Part shown: positions 10,228 through 18,947 of the stretch, piece after piece | Layout: every line of letters starts with the position of its first letter | Position numbering within the stretch: the first letter of the stretch is position 1 | Source: Extensimonas vulgaris | Lineage (GTDB): Bacteria; Pseudomonadota; Gammaproteobacteria; Burkholderiales; Burkholderiaceae_C | Length of the DNA: 64,000 nucleotides | Assembly: GCF_003337425.1 (NCBI RefSeq) | Contig: NZ_QPJU01000002.1 | Span: 186,001 to 250,000 of the forward strand | Direction: 5' to 3' | Made by a program: the position numbers and the translations under genes | Notes under the pieces: generated by a model | What the model was told of the DNA's origin: nothing | The model's input: the letters and a program-made list of their open reading frames with translations, nothing else | Databases searched by the model: none

Positions 10228-11874
10228 TCAGGCGCCGGCGAGCCGCAGCGGCTGGCGCGGGGCGGGTCGCGGGTAGGGAGCGTCTTCGCCCGGGAGCTCA
10301 GAGACCCCTGGCAGCACGAAGCGGCTGATCAGGCCCGCGAGTTCCTGCGCCTGGCCGTGCAGGCTGGCCGCGGCGGCGGCGGATTCTTCGACCAGGGCCG
10401 AGTTCTGCTGCGTCATGCGGTCGAGCTGTGCCACGGCGCTGTGGATCTGGCCTATGTCGTGGTGCTGGGCCTGCGTGCCGGCGTTGATTTCGGCCATCAT
10501 CGTTGCGGCCTGCTCGATCGAGCCGACGATGCGCTGCATGGCGCTGCCCGCGGCGGCGGCGAGTTCCGAGCCCGCTTGCACGCGCTCGGTGGAGCTGCCG
10601 ATCAAGGCCTTGATCTCACGCGCGGCCTCGGCCGAGCGCGTGGCCAGCTGGCGCACTTCGGTCGCCACCACGGCAAAGCCGCGGCCATGTTCGCCTGCGC
10701 GCGCAGCCTCCACGGCTGCGTTGAGCGCAAGGATGTTGGTCTGGAAGGCAATGCCGTCGATCACGCCGGTGATTTCCGCGATCTTGCCGGAAGCCTGGTG
10801 GATGCCTTGCATCGTGGCCACCATTTGCGTGACCACGCCGCCGCCTTGCCGGGCTTCGGCGGCGGCGTGGCTCGCCATTTCCTGTGCGCGTTCGGCGGCG
10901 GCCGCCGCCTGCGTGACGCGCGCCGTCAGGTGTTCGAGCGCTGCGGCAGTCTGCTGCAGGCTCGCCGCGGCGGCCTCGGTGCGGCTGGAAAGATCCGCGT
11001 TGCCGCTGGCGATTTCCGAGGACGCCGTGCGTATGTTCTGCGCCGACTGGCGCACCTGCGTGACCAGCGCGCGCAGCGCGTCCTGCATCACGGCGAGCGC
11101 GCCCAGCATGCGCCCGGCCTCGTCGTGCTCGTGGCCGGTGATTTCATGGCCCAGGTCGAGTCGGGCCACGCGCTCGGCCGTGGCGCCCGCGAGCGCAATG
11201 GGGTGCGTGATGCGGCGCACCAGCCACAGCGCGAGCAGGCCGCCGAGCAGCAGCGCGAGCGCGCTGAACGCCAGCAGTGCCCCGCGCGCCAGCGCGCTCA
11301 GGCGGTCAATCTCTGTTGCGGCGCCGTCAATGGCCTTGCGTTGCGTCTTGCTCAGCGTTTCGAGCGCGCTCAGCAGGGCTTGCGACGAGGGCAAAAAGCG
11401 CTCGCCATACACCTTGCGAATGCGCTCGGTGAAGTTCGAGTCGCGCGCGGCCACGAGTTCGGCGCGTGCCTGGGCAAAGTCCTTGCCCGCGGCTTCGATG
11501 CGCGTGAGCAGTGTGCGCTCGTCGGCGCTTTGCAGGCGCTGGCCCAACTGCTGCAAGAGCGCGTCGTACTGCTGCTGCGTGCCGGCGATGTCCGCACCCA
11601 GCACCTCACTGACCTCGGGCTCGGAGCTCAGCGAAATCGCCTTGTAGCGCTCGGCGTTGATGGCCTGCAAGCGGAAGGCATCGGCCACCAGGCGCTCGTT
11701 GCCTATGTGGTAGCGCACCATGTGCTCGGTGGCGGTGCGGATCTGCCACAGCGACCAGATGCCTATGGTCGTGCCCATCAGCGCCAGCAACAGCACTGCA
11801 GCAAAGGCCCACAGCAGTCGTCGGGCCAGGCGGCCTCTGGGTTTTGCCGGTTCGTGCGAAAAATCATTTTTCAT
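10228..11874 (-). CDS. Methyl-accepting chemotaxis protein
   Basis: A 548-residue transmembrane chemoreceptor. The order is: a first helix near residues 17-40 ([20 protein letters not shown]), a periplasmic four-helix-bundle domain of about 150 residues ([20 protein letters not shown]), a second helix ([20 protein letters not shown]), a HAMP domain, and the signalling domain with the conserved hairpin tip [20 protein letters not shown] and [15 protein letters not shown]. No C-terminal CheR-tethering pentapeptide is evident (it ends LRLAGA). The ATG at 11874 is chosen because residues upstream of it are poor in character. No che genes are adjacent, so it is an orphan receptor. It is flanked by two inverted P1 elements at 10040-10200 and 12049-12209. 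The ligand is unknown. Confidence 0.93.
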   Translation of the reverse strand: MKNDFSHEPAKPRGRLARRLLWAFAAVLLLALMGTTIGIWSLWQIRTATEHMVRYHIGNERLVADAFRLQAINAERYKAISLSSEPEVSEVLGADIAGTQQQYDALLQQLGQRLQSADERTLLTRIEAAGKDFAQARAELVAARDSNFTERIRKVYGERFLPSSQALLSALETLSKTQRKAIDGAATEIDRLSALARGALLAFSALALLLGGLLALWLVRRITHPIALAGATAERVARLDLGHEITGHEHDEAGRMLGALAVMQDALRALVTQVRQSAQNIRTASSEIASGNADLSSRTEAAAASLQQTAAALEHLTARVTQAAAAAERAQEMASHAAAEARQGGGVVTQMVATMQGIHQASGKIAEITGVIDGIAFQTNILALNAAVEAARAGEHGRGFAVVATEVRQLATRSAEAAREIKALIGSSTERVQAGSELAAAAGSAMQRIVGSIEQAATMMAEINAGTQAQHHDIGQIHSAVAQLDRMTQQNSALVEESAAAAASLHGQAQELAGLISRFVLPGVSELPGEDAPYPRPAPRQPLRLAGA

Positions 11875-12048
11875 AGTGGATGGCGATGGAAATACGACGC
11901 TTTGACGACAAAAAAGCTTGAAAAAGTGGCTTGCGAAAGCGCGCATCCACAAGACGTCAGCGCACCCCGCCGAGCGCATGGCCGCGCATTGTGTCTATGG
12001 CTTGTGACAAATTGTTTACGTCTGCCCGTGGGACGTGCCCACGTCTAG

Positions 12049-12209
12049 GAGCCTGTCGGACTTTGGAATCGTCGGCTGCGAATGCGCCGCAGCGGCCCAT
12101 TTTTTACCGGCTTCTTGCCCCATAGCACCACTATGGGGCTGCGAATCCGGCAAAAACTGGCCTCGCTGGGGCACCTTCTCGCTTTCGACGCCCAAAGTCC
12201 GACAGGCTC
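12049..12209. mobile_element. P1 palindromic miniature element, copy B (161 bp)
   Basis: It has the same length and termini as copy A but the opposite orientation (GAGCCTGTCGGACTTTGGAA at the left end, CCAAAGTCCGACAGGCTC at the right). CTAG flanks both sides (12045-12048 and 12210-12213). The central hairpin is GCCCCATAG-CACCA-CTATGGGGC, so the loop differs from copy A while the stem is conserved. It lies upstream of the chemoreceptor gene and just past the 3' end of the YkgJ gene. Confidence 0.85.
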
Positions 12210-12225
12210 CTAGCGCTGGGAGCTT

Positions 12226-12534
12226 TCAGTCGTCGAGCGGCGCCAGCCCGTGGTGCAGGCGCGCGCGGTTGCAGGCGGGGCTGCCGGCGGCGAACTCCTG
12301 GCAGGGTGCGGGACGCCATTCGTAGATGCCGCAGCTCGTTTGCACGCCGACGCTGCCACAAAGCGCAGCGCAGCGTGGGGGCACATGGTCGGTGCCGCGC
12401 ATGCGGCAGAGGTGGGCGTTGACCTCCACCGCCAGGCCGTCCGGCACCGTGCCGCCTTGGGACTGCAGCTCGAACACGGCAAAATCCACGCGCAAGCTCG
12501 CGCAGCAGGCGCCGCAGTGTAGGCAGGGGTTCAT
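12226..12534 (-). CDS. YkgJ-family cysteine cluster protein
   Basis: A 102-residue protein beginning MNPCLHCGACCASLRVDFAV, with Cys 4, 7, 10 and 11, and further Cys residues in CRMRGTDHVPPRCAALCGS, SCGIYEWRPAPCQEF and PACNRAR. This is the CxxCxxCC (YkgJ, UPF0153) family, presumed to bind zinc or an iron-sulfur cluster. The biochemical function is not established. It is divergent from feoA, and the spacer between them carries a Fur-like site. Confidence 0.85.
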   Translation of the reverse strand: MNPCLHCGACCASLRVDFAVFELQSQGGTVPDGLAVEVNAHLCRMRGTDHVPPRCAALCGSVGVQTSCGIYEWRPAPCQEFAAGSPACNRARLHHGLAPLDD

Positions 12535-12625
12535 GGGCGTGACGACTTTCCTGTGTGCTTGTGCTTTCCAAAGCCAAAGGCCGTGAATATGCCATCGACG
12601 ATGGTGCGCGGAAGATACCGCGCTA

Positions 12626-12646
12626 AAATGAGAATTACTATCATCT
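12626..12646 (+). promoter_or_regulatory. Fur-box-like operator upstream of feoAB
   Basis: AAATGAGAATTACTATCATC lies 20 bp before the feoA start and resembles the 19-bp Fur consensus of repeated NATWAT units, with imperfect dyad symmetry (TGAGAAT versus TGATAGT on the other strand). In many proteobacteria Fur-Fe2+ represses feo genes, which fits the position. It is a motif match by eye only. Confidence 0.6.
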
Positions 12647-12665
12647 TTGGGTTTCCTTCTCTATC

Positions 12666-12977
12666 ATGACCGCGATGAACGATGGTGCCGTTGTGGCGCC
12701 TGACGGTGCGCCCCCGGCCCCAGCGGTGGGCCTGGACGCGCTCGCCAAAGGGGTGCCCGCCGAAGTCGTGGCTTTGCAGCCGGCGCGCGACGACGAGGAG
12801 CGTGAGGTGCTGCTGCGCCTGATGGAGATAGGCTTTTTGCCCGGCGAGCCCGTGCGGGTGCTGGCGCGGGGCTTTCCAGGCGGCGATCCGCTGGCGGTGC
12901 GCGTGGGGCAGGCGACGTTCGCGCTGCGCCGCCCCGAGGCTGCGCTGGTGCGCGTGCGGCCGGAGCCAACGCCATGA
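12666..12977 (+). CDS. feoA: Ferrous iron transport protein A
   Basis: FeoA is a small cytoplasmic SH3-like protein that assists the FeoB ferrous iron channel. This 103-residue copy has the FeoA pattern REVLLRLMEIGFLPGEPVRV and GDPLAVRVGQATFALRRPEA. It carries about 35 extra N-terminal residues, rich in Ala and Pro, relative to the shortest family members; a second ATG nine bases downstream is also possible. Its stop overlaps the feoB start by 4 bp (ATGA). Confidence 0.93.
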   Translation: MTAMNDGAVVAPDGAPPAPAVGLDALAKGVPAEVVALQPARDDEEREVLLRLMEIGFLPGEPVRVLARGFPGGDPLAVRVGQATFALRRPEAALVRVRPEPTP

Positions 12978-14899
12978 CCAGTGCCGCCACTGCTGCGCAT
13001 ACCGATCTGAGCAAGGAGGCGCGCGACTTGCGCATCGCGCTGCTGGGCAACCCCAATTGCGGCAAGACGGCGCTCTTCAACCTGCTGACCGGCGCACGCC
13101 AGAAGGTGGCGAATTACGCGGGCGTGACCGTGGAGCGCAAGGAAGGGCTGCTGCGCACGCCGGGCGGGCGGCGCGTGCAGGTGCTCGACCTGCCGGGCAC
13201 CTACAGCCTGGACGCGCACAGCCTCGACGAGGCCGTGACCTGCGACATCATCCTCGGGCGCCGTGCCGACGCGCCGCGCCCTGATGTGCTCGTGTGCGTG
13301 ACTGACGCCACGCACCTGCGCTTGAACCTGCACCTGGTGCTCGAAGTGCGCGCGCTCGGTTTGCCCGCGGTGCTGGTGCTCAACATGAGCGACGTGGCGC
13401 AGCGCCAGGGCATAGCGATCGACCGCGAGGTGCTCGCGCGCGAGCTCGGCATGCCCGTGCTCGCGGCGGTGGGCGTGCGCCAGGACGGCGCGCGCGAGCT
13501 GCTGCAGTGGCTGGACACCGTCGCCGCTGCGCCCCAGGCCATGGCGCCGCAGCCCGTGCCGCCGGCGCTCGCGGCCTTGCCCGCAGACCCGGCGCAGCGC
13601 GTGCTCGCCATGCACCAGGAGGTGCGGCGCATCCTCGCGCTGGCGGTGCGCGCGCCCGCGCAGACCTTGCAGCTGGACGACCGCATCGACGCCGTGGTGC
13701 TGCACCCGTTGTGGGGCATGCTGCTGCTCGCGGTGACGCTGTTTTTGATGTTCCAGGCGGTGTTCAGCTGGGCGCAGTGGCCCATGGACGCGATCGAGGG
13801 CGGCGTGGCCTGGCTTGCCGACGGCGTGCGCGCGCACATGGCGCCCGGCCCTTTGCGCAGCCTGCTCGCCGACGGCGTGCTCAGCGGCGCCGGCAGCGTG
13901 CTGGTGTTTTTGCCGCAGATATTGATCTTGTTCCTGTTCATCCTCGCGCTCGAGGATTCGGGCTACCTGCCGCGCGCGGCCTTTTTGCTCGACCGCCTGA
14001 TGGGCAAGGTGGGGCTGTCGGGGCGCTCGTTCATCCCGCTGCTGTCGAGCTTTGCCTGCGCCGTGCCCGGCGTGATGGCGACGCGCTCGATCACGCACTG
14101 GCGCGACCGGCTCGTGACCATCATGATCGCGCCGCTCATGACCTGTTCGGCCCGGCTGCCGGTGTACGCGCTGCTGATCGGCGCCTTCATCCCTGCGCGC
14201 AGCGTGGGCGGCGTCTTCAACCTGCAGGGGCTGGTGCTGTTTGCGCTTTACGTGGGCGGCATCGTGAGCGCCATGGCTGTGGCGGCGCTCGCGCAGTGGG
14301 CGCGTCGCAACCCGCGGCCCACGCCTTTGCTCATGGAGCTGCCGGCCTACCGCTGGCCCAGCCTGCGCAGCCTGGCGTTCGGGCTGTACGAGCGCGCGCT
14401 GATCTTTCTGCGCCGCGTGGGCGGCATCATTTTGGCCGTGTCCATCCTGCTGTGGTTCCTTTCCTCATACCCGGCGCCGCCCGCGGGGGCTGCGGGCGCG
14501 GCGATCGAATACAGCATCGCCGGGCGCATAGGCCGGTTGCTCGAGCCGCTCGTCGCGCCGATCGGTTTCCATTGGCAGATCGCCGTGGCGCTGGTGCCTG
14601 GCATGGCCGCGCGCGAGGTGGCCGTGAGCGCGCTCGGCACGGTGTATGCGCTTTCGGCCACGGGCGATGACGTGGCCGAGCAACTCGGCCCGGTGCTTGC
14701 GCAGGATTGGTCGCTCGCGACGGCGCTCGCGCTGCTCGTGTGGTACGTGTTCGCGCCGCAGTGCATTTCGACGCTCGCGGCGGTGCGGCGCGAAACCAAC
14801 GGCTGGCGCTATCCCTTGATCCTGGCGGGCTACCTGTTTGCGCTCGCCTATGTGGCGAGCTTCATCACGTACCGCGTGGCGCTGGCCTTCGGAGGGTAG
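12974..14899 (+). CDS. feoB: Ferrous iron transporter FeoB
   Basis: The inner-membrane Fe2+ transporter with an N-terminal G protein. Visible motifs are G1 GNPNCGKT (about residues 26-33), a switch region NYAGVTVERKEG, G3 DLPGTYSLDAHSLDE and G4 NMSD. The rest has the paired gate (nucleoside-recognition-like) membrane domains, with Cys-containing segments IPLLSSFACAVPGVMATR and IAPLMTCSARLPVYALLIGA. At 641 residues it is near the short end of the family (E. coli is 773). The final segment, with CISTLAAVRRE, is conserved. It is translationally coupled to feoA, and the pair is probably Fur controlled. Confidence 0.97.
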   Translation: MTSAATAAHTDLSKEARDLRIALLGNPNCGKTALFNLLTGARQKVANYAGVTVERKEGLLRTPGGRRVQVLDLPGTYSLDAHSLDEAVTCDIILGRRADAPRPDVLVCVTDATHLRLNLHLVLEVRALGLPAVLVLNMSDVAQRQGIAIDREVLARELGMPVLAAVGVRQDGARELLQWLDTVAAAPQAMAPQPVPPALAALPADPAQRVLAMHQEVRRILALAVRAPAQTLQLDDRIDAVVLHPLWGMLLLAVTLFLMFQAVFSWAQWPMDAIEGGVAWLADGVRAHMAPGPLRSLLADGVLSGAGSVLVFLPQILILFLFILALEDSGYLPRAAFLLDRLMGKVGLSGRSFIPLLSSFACAVPGVMATRSITHWRDRLVTIMIAPLMTCSARLPVYALLIGAFIPARSVGGVFNLQGLVLFALYVGGIVSAMAVAALAQWARRNPRPTPLLMELPAYRWPSLRSLAFGLYERALIFLRRVGGIILAVSILLWFLSSYPAPPAGAAGAAIEYSIAGRIGRLLEPLVAPIGFHWQIAVALVPGMAAREVAVSALGTVYALSATGDDVAEQLGPVLAQDWSLATALALLVWYVFAPQCISTLAAVRRETNGWRYPLILAGYLFALAYVASFITYRVALAFGG

Positions 14900-14902
14900 G
14901 GT

Positions 14903-15193
14903 ATGTGGCAACAAGTCTTGAGCATCGCTCTCGTCGCGCTGGCGCTGGCCTATCTGCTGTGGCGCTGGCTGCCGGCCGGCTGGCGCGCGCGGCTGGCGCG
15001 CGTGCACCCGCGCCTCGCGCGTGCGCTGCCGGCGCCGTCCGGCTGCGGCGGGTGCAGCAGTTGTGCGCCGGGCTGCGCGAGCACGCGCACCGAGGCCGCC
15101 CAGCCGCCCGCTGGCGCGGCGCAGGAAGCCGTGGTGCAGATGCCGCGCTCGCGCCGGTCGGAGACGGAGATAGGGCCGTCGGCGCAGGCATGA
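14903..15193 (+). CDS. Small Cys-rich membrane protein downstream of feoB (FeoC/FeoB-associated type)
   Basis: A 96-residue protein starting 3 bp after the feoB stop. It has one N-terminal helix (QQVLSIALVALALAYLLWRW) and a Cys cluster, GCGGCSSCAPGC, near residues 47-58, followed by a polar tail. Small membrane proteins with a CxxCxxC cluster commonly follow feoB in this group, and their role is unknown; iron or redox sensing for FeoB is a reasonable inference. It is not a winged-helix FeoC of the enterobacterial kind. Confidence 0.7.
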   Translation: MWQQVLSIALVALALAYLLWRWLPAGWRARLARVHPRLARALPAPSGCGGCSSCAPGCASTRTEAAQPPAGAAQEAVVQMPRSRRSETEIGPSAQA

Positions 15194-15283
15194 GTAGCAC
15201 CGAACGCGCGCGTCGCTTGGTCGCCAGGTGCGCTGCCAAGTGTCGCGCAGGGCCACGCCGGCATCCGTGCCACACTCTCGCCC

Positions 15284-17632
15284 ATGTCTTCCAGTGAATG
15301 GGCCGCTGCGGCCCTGCAGTCGTTTGATGCGGTGGTACAGGCCACCGAGGGTTTTCGCAGCCGCGCGGGGCAGCGGCGCATGGCCGAGGAGGTGGCGCGC
15401 GTGTTCAGTGTGGCCACGCTGGGCAAGGGCCCGGGCGCCGAATCCGAGGCTGCGCCCGACAAGGTGCCAGCCAGTGACCCCCCCGCCGCGGAATCTGCGG
15501 CCGAGAGCGGTGCCAACCCAGGTCGTGCGATCGCCGTGATCCAGGCGGGTACGGGCGTGGGCAAGTCGCTCGCGTATGGCGCGCCCGCGGTGGCACTGGC
15601 GCTCGCGCGCAACACGCGCGTCCTGATCTCCACGGCCACGGTGGCGCTGCAGGAGCAGCTCGTGCACAAGGACTTGCCCGCGCTGGCCGCGCGCCTGCCG
15701 CAGCCCTTCAAGTTCGCGCTCGCTAAGGGGCGCGGGCGCTACGTGTGCCAGCTCAAGCTCGACCGGCTCGCGGCGCCAAGCGGTGAGTCTGGCATGGCAG
15801 AGGACGACTTCTTCCCCGACGAGGAGGCCGCCGCACGCGCCGCCGAGCCCCACCACGCGGCCGAGGCGCGCCAGCAGTTCTACGCCACGCTGGCGCAATC
15901 GCTCGCGCGCGGCAGCTGGGACGGCGACCGCGACGCCCTCGATCCGCCGCCCGAGGCCGAGCTCTGGGCGCCCGTGGCGGCCGAGGCGGCCTCGTGCACG
16001 GGCAAATACTGTCCGGCGTTCGCGCACTGCAGCTATTTCGAAAAGCGCAAGGAGCTCGTGGGCGCGCAGGTGATCGTCGTGAACCACGACTTGCTGCTGT
16101 CGTCGCTGGGCTCGCGCACGCTGCCCGAGTTGCACAACTGCCTGCTGGTGCTCGACGAGGCGCACCACCTGCCCGCCACGGCGCTGAGCCAGTTCGCGAG
16201 CAGCATGGACTTGAGCCGGCTGGGCTGGATAGACCGGCTCACGAGCCGCGCGCTGCGCGTGGCCACGCTGGTGGAGGTGCCGCAGCTCGCCGAGCTGCCG
16301 CGCCACGCAGCGCAGCTGCGCCAGGGTGCGCAGGACTTCGGACGCTGCGTGCTCGACCACTACGGCGCGGCGCTGCGCCCGGCCACGCAGGGCGCATCCG
16401 CCGGGCCGGGCCGGGCTTGGGGCGAGGGCTGGAGCAGCGCGCGCGTGCGCGTGCCGCGCGGCGTGCTGCCCGAGGCGCTCGTCGAGCCCTTGAACAGCTT
16501 GGCCGCAAGCGCTGCGGAGTATCTGTCGTGCTTGAGCGCCGTCGCGCAGGCGTTGCGTGAGGCCATACGCGAACGCCCGCAAGAGGCGCGCACGCTCTCG
16601 CTGCTGTACGCGCAAGTCGGCACGCTGGCGCCGCGGCTCGAAGGCCTGCACGCCTGCGCGCAGGCGCTGCTGATCGAAGCGTCGGCGCAGCGGGCACAGC
16701 GGACGCAAGGCAAGGACGGGGCGGAGGGCGCGCGAGGAAATGCCGGGCCCGACGTCGCAGCGGGCGGCGAATCCGCAGCGGCCCCCTACGCCAAATGGTT
16801 CACGCTCGAAGGCGCGGGCGACTTTGCCGTGCTGCGCGCGCACGCCAGCCCCATCCTGCCGGGGCCCATGCTCAAGGCGCGGCTGTGGAGCGAGGTGCGC
16901 GCCGCGGTGCTCACCTCGGCCACGCTCACGAGCTGCGGACAGTTCGACTTCTTTCTGCGCGAAGCAGGCCTGCACGGCGACGCGGCGGTGCGCACGCTCG
17001 AAGTGCCCAGCCCGTTCGACTACAGCACGCAGGGCACGCTGATCGCCGCCGAAACGCGCGCCGACCCGCGCGACGCGCGCGCCTACGGTGCCGAAATGGT
17101 CGATGCGCTGCTGCACGACCTCGTGCACGTGCAGGCCGGCGCACTCGTGCTGTTCACCTCGCGCGAGCAAATGCGCCTTGCCGTGGAGGCGCTGCCCACC
17201 GCCTTGCGCGGCGTGGTGCTGGTGCAAAACACGCTGCCGCGCGCGCAGCTGCTCGCGCGCCACCGCACGCGCGTGGCCGCGGGCGAGCCTTCCATCATCT
17301 TCGGCATGCAGTCCTTCGGCGAAGGGCTGGACTTGCCGGGGCGGCTGTGCGAATCGGTGTTCATCGCCAAGCTGCCCTTCGCCCCGCCCGACGACCCCGT
17401 GGGCGAAGCGCGCGCCGAGTGGCTGCGCGCCGTGGGGCGCGACCCCTTCAGCGAACTCGTGGTACCCGCCACGGCCATCCGCCTCGCGCAGTGGGTGGGC
17501 CGCGCGATCCGCACCGAGCAAGACCAGGCGCATGTCTATTGCTACGACCGCCGCCTCACCCGCACGGCCTACGGCCAACGCCTGCTCCAGGGTCTCCCGC
17601 CCTTTGCGCTGCGCCAGCGCGCGGCGGTGTGA
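15284..17632 (+). CDS. DinG-family ATP-dependent DNA helicase with iron-sulfur domain
   Basis: A superfamily 2 (XPD/DinG-like) helicase of 782 residues. The Walker A is AGTGVGKS at residues 88-95. Four Cys for a 4Fe-4S cluster are at 155, 238, 243 and 249 (RYVCQLKL and CTGKYCPAFAHC). The Walker B DEAH box is at 291-294 (VLDEAHHLP). Later helicase motifs include VLTSATLTS, FGMQSFGEGLDLPGRL and QWVGRAIRTEQD. Such enzymes unwind 5'-tailed duplexes, R-loops or G-rich structures during repair. Low-complexity Ala-rich segments near residues 50-80 and 683-710 look like linkers. It begins 90 bp after the Feo small gene and is probably independent of it. Confidence 0.9.
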   Translation: MSSSEWAAAALQSFDAVVQATEGFRSRAGQRRMAEEVARVFSVATLGKGPGAESEAAPDKVPASDPPAAESAAESGANPGRAIAVIQAGTGVGKSLAYGAPAVALALARNTRVLISTATVALQEQLVHKDLPALAARLPQPFKFALAKGRGRYVCQLKLDRLAAPSGESGMAEDDFFPDEEAAARAAEPHHAAEARQQFYATLAQSLARGSWDGDRDALDPPPEAELWAPVAAEAASCTGKYCPAFAHCSYFEKRKELVGAQVIVVNHDLLLSSLGSRTLPELHNCLLVLDEAHHLPATALSQFASSMDLSRLGWIDRLTSRALRVATLVEVPQLAELPRHAAQLRQGAQDFGRCVLDHYGAALRPATQGASAGPGRAWGEGWSSARVRVPRGVLPEALVEPLNSLAASAAEYLSCLSAVAQALREAIRERPQEARTLSLLYAQVGTLAPRLEGLHACAQALLIEASAQRAQRTQGKDGAEGARGNAGPDVAAGGESAAAPYAKWFTLEGAGDFAVLRAHASPILPGPMLKARLWSEVRAAVLTSATLTSCGQFDFFLREAGLHGDAAVRTLEVPSPFDYSTQGTLIAAETRADPRDARAYGAEMVDALLHDLVHVQAGALVLFTSREQMRLAVEALPTALRGVVLVQNTLPRAQLLARHRTRVAAGEPSIIFGMQSFGEGLDLPGRLCESVFIAKLPFAPPDDPVGEARAEWLRAVGRDPFSELVVPATAIRLAQWVGRAIRTEQDQAHVYCYDRRLTRTAYGQRLLQGLPPFALRQRAAV

Positions 17633-17650
17633 GGGTGGGGTAGGCTGATT

Positions 17651-17708
17651 GCTCTTTTATCAGTAGCTGCTTGCGCTTGATAAATCTGCCTGAAAGGCGT
17701 ATTTGGCT
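17651..17708 (-). repeat. Comamonadaceae ~55-bp palindromic repeat, copy 1
   Basis: The core TAGCTGCTTGCGCTTGATAA, followed by GCCTGAAAGGCGTATTTGGC, recurs in this window at 18857-18915, 27078-27128, 35150-35213, 39545-39600, 42424-42480, 43600-43657 and 50085-50145. Here it lies 19 bp after the DinG-like gene, in non-coding DNA. I recognise this type of repeat as common in Comamonadaceae genomes; the function is unknown. Confidence 0.8.
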
Positions 17709-17787
17709 ATGATTCTCCAACCGAGGCATGTTTCAATCTTCGCCTCGAAGAAAGCCGCGCAGGAAATTGGAATCTGCCCCCACCAAA

Positions 17788-18075
17788 AAGGCCGAGCACA
17801 GCGAAGGCCCGTGTGGTACCCCCGCCCTTCTGGCTGCGCCGAGGAGCGCAGCGCCCGGCGGGGAAAGGGCGCGCGATTGTCTGAGCGAAGCGCAGCGCAG
17901 CGAGTTTCGCGCGACCCCGCCGGGCGCGAGCACCGCAGGTTGCCCTGGGCGCCGGTCAGGCGCACAGGGACGCAGACAGCAGGGTCGCCTTCTTTTGCCT
18001 ACTTTTCTTGGCGAGACAAGAAAAGTAGGTGCGCCGCCGGGCGCACCTCCCGGCACCCTCCCTCTGCCCCGTCAC
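17788..18075 (+). repeat. R3 long extragenic repeat, copy 1 (~288 bp)
   Basis: This stretch matches 20183-20473 almost throughout (starting AAGGCCGAGC, then GCGAAGGCCCG, TCTGGCTGCGCCGAGGAGCG, GACGCAGACAGCAGGGTCGC). It ends with two hairpins: CTTTTCTTG-GCGAGA-CAAGAAAAG and GTGCGCC-GCC-GGGCGCAC. It encodes nothing convincing. The two copies are direct repeats about 2.4 kb apart that bracket the exonuclease and aroG genes. Confidence 0.85.
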
Positions 18076-18087
18076 CTTCGCCAATAA

Positions 18088-18176
18088 TTGGAATCTGACC
18101 CCAATTTCTGACCCCAATTTCTGATTGGAATCTGACCCCGATTTCTGACCCCGATTTCTGCCCCAATTTCTCCTCA
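18088..18176 (+). repeat. Short tandem TTGGAATCTGACCCC-type repeats
   Basis: The motif ATTGGAATCTGACCCC and its shortened forms (TTTCTGACCCCAATTTCTG, TTTCTGACCCCGATTTCTG) are repeated about five times just before the exonuclease start. Isolated copies occur at 17765-17781 and about 20483-20510, next to the two R3 repeats. Similar motifs often accompany REP-associated transposases, but no such gene is present here. The array also lies in the 5' untranslated region of the exonuclease gene. Confidence 0.7.
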
Positions 18177-18181
18177 GCACC

Positions 18182-18862
18182 ATGCCACACCGCATCGCCG
18201 TCATCGACTTCGAAACCACGGGCATGGCGCCCGGCGATGGGGCGCGGGCGACCGAGGTGGGGGTGGTGCTGCTCGAAGGCGGGCGCGTGGTGGAGCGCTT
18301 TCAAAGCCTGATGCGCACCGGTGCTTGGGTGTCGCCGTTCATCACGCGGCTCACAGGCATCACGCAGACCATGGTCGATGCGGCGCCGCCCGCGGCCGAG
18401 GTGATGCGCGAGGCGGCGCGGTTGGTGCAGGGCGTGCCCATGGTCGCGCACAATGCCGCGTTCGACCGCAAGTTCTGGCAACACGAGCTCGCGCTGGCCG
18501 GGCTCGCGGCGCCGCAGCCCTTCGTTTGCACGGTGCTGCTCGCACGGCGCCTGTATCCGCAGGCGGGCAGCCACAGCCTGGGCCACTTGGCAACGCACCT
18601 GCAGCTGCCGGCCACGGGCCGCGCGCACCGCGCGCTCGCCGACGCCGAAATGGCCGCGGCGCTGCTCACGCGCATGCAGCACGATTTGCGTGCGCACTGG
18701 GGCGTGGCGCAGCCGGACTTCGGCATGTTGCAACAGCTGCAGCGCCTCGCGCGGCCCGCCGTGCCGCGCTGGCTTGCGCGCCAGGCGGCAGGAGACAGTG
18801 CCGACGCAGGGGCCGACGAGGCCGCGGATACGGCTGCAAAAATAGGCAAAATCCGCACTTGA
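18182..18862 (+). CDS. DnaQ-like 3'-5' exonuclease
   Basis: A 226-residue DEDDh exonuclease resembling the epsilon subunit of DNA polymerase III. The acidic residues are D9 and E11 (VIDFETTG), then AHNAAFDRKFW, and HRALADAE with the catalytic His and final Asp. The C-terminal 50 residues have no recognisable domain and end in a low-complexity Ala/Asp tract. The likely role is trimming of DNA 3' ends; a stand-alone polymerase proofreading subunit (DnaQ) is normally a separate, longer gene, so I do not assign dnaQ. The stop codon abuts a copy of the Comamonadaceae repeat. The gene is bracketed by repeats and may have been moved with aroG. Confidence 0.85.
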   Translation: MPHRIAVIDFETTGMAPGDGARATEVGVVLLEGGRVVERFQSLMRTGAWVSPFITRLTGITQTMVDAAPPAAEVMREAARLVQGVPMVAHNAAFDRKFWQHELALAGLAAPQPFVCTVLLARRLYPQAGSHSLGHLATHLQLPATGRAHRALADAEMAAALLTRMQHDLRAHWGVAQPDFGMLQQLQRLARPAVPRWLARQAAGDSADAGADEAADTAAKIGKIRT

Positions 18863-18915
18863 TTCGATAGCTGCTTGCGCTTGATGAATCTGCGCAAGAG
18901 GCCGTTTTCTTTTGT
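18857..18915 (-). repeat. Comamonadaceae ~55-bp palindromic repeat, copy 2
   Basis: GATAGCTGCTTGCGCTTGAT with TGCGCAAGAGGCCGTTTTC matches the other copies listed at 17651. It starts at the stop codon of the exonuclease gene and fills most of the gap before aroG. Confidence 0.8.
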
Positions 18916-18947
18916 AAAAATCGATCCTGAATTAATAGCAAACCACC

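Noticed and set aside
10040-12213. P1-chemoreceptor-P1 considered as a composite transposon
   Set aside because: Each P1 copy has its own flanking CTAG pair and there is no transposase, so two independent insertions are simpler.
12641-17578. Very long open frames on the minus strand opposite feoB and the DinG-like gene (485 and 1037 codons)
   Set aside because: They are Arg/His/Gln/Gly-rich shadows of GC-rich coding sequence, with no family motif; the plus-strand genes have complete domain patterns.
18088-18176. Short tandem repeats considered as a CRISPR array
   Set aside because: Units are under 20 bp, variable and without regular spacers; no cas genes are present.
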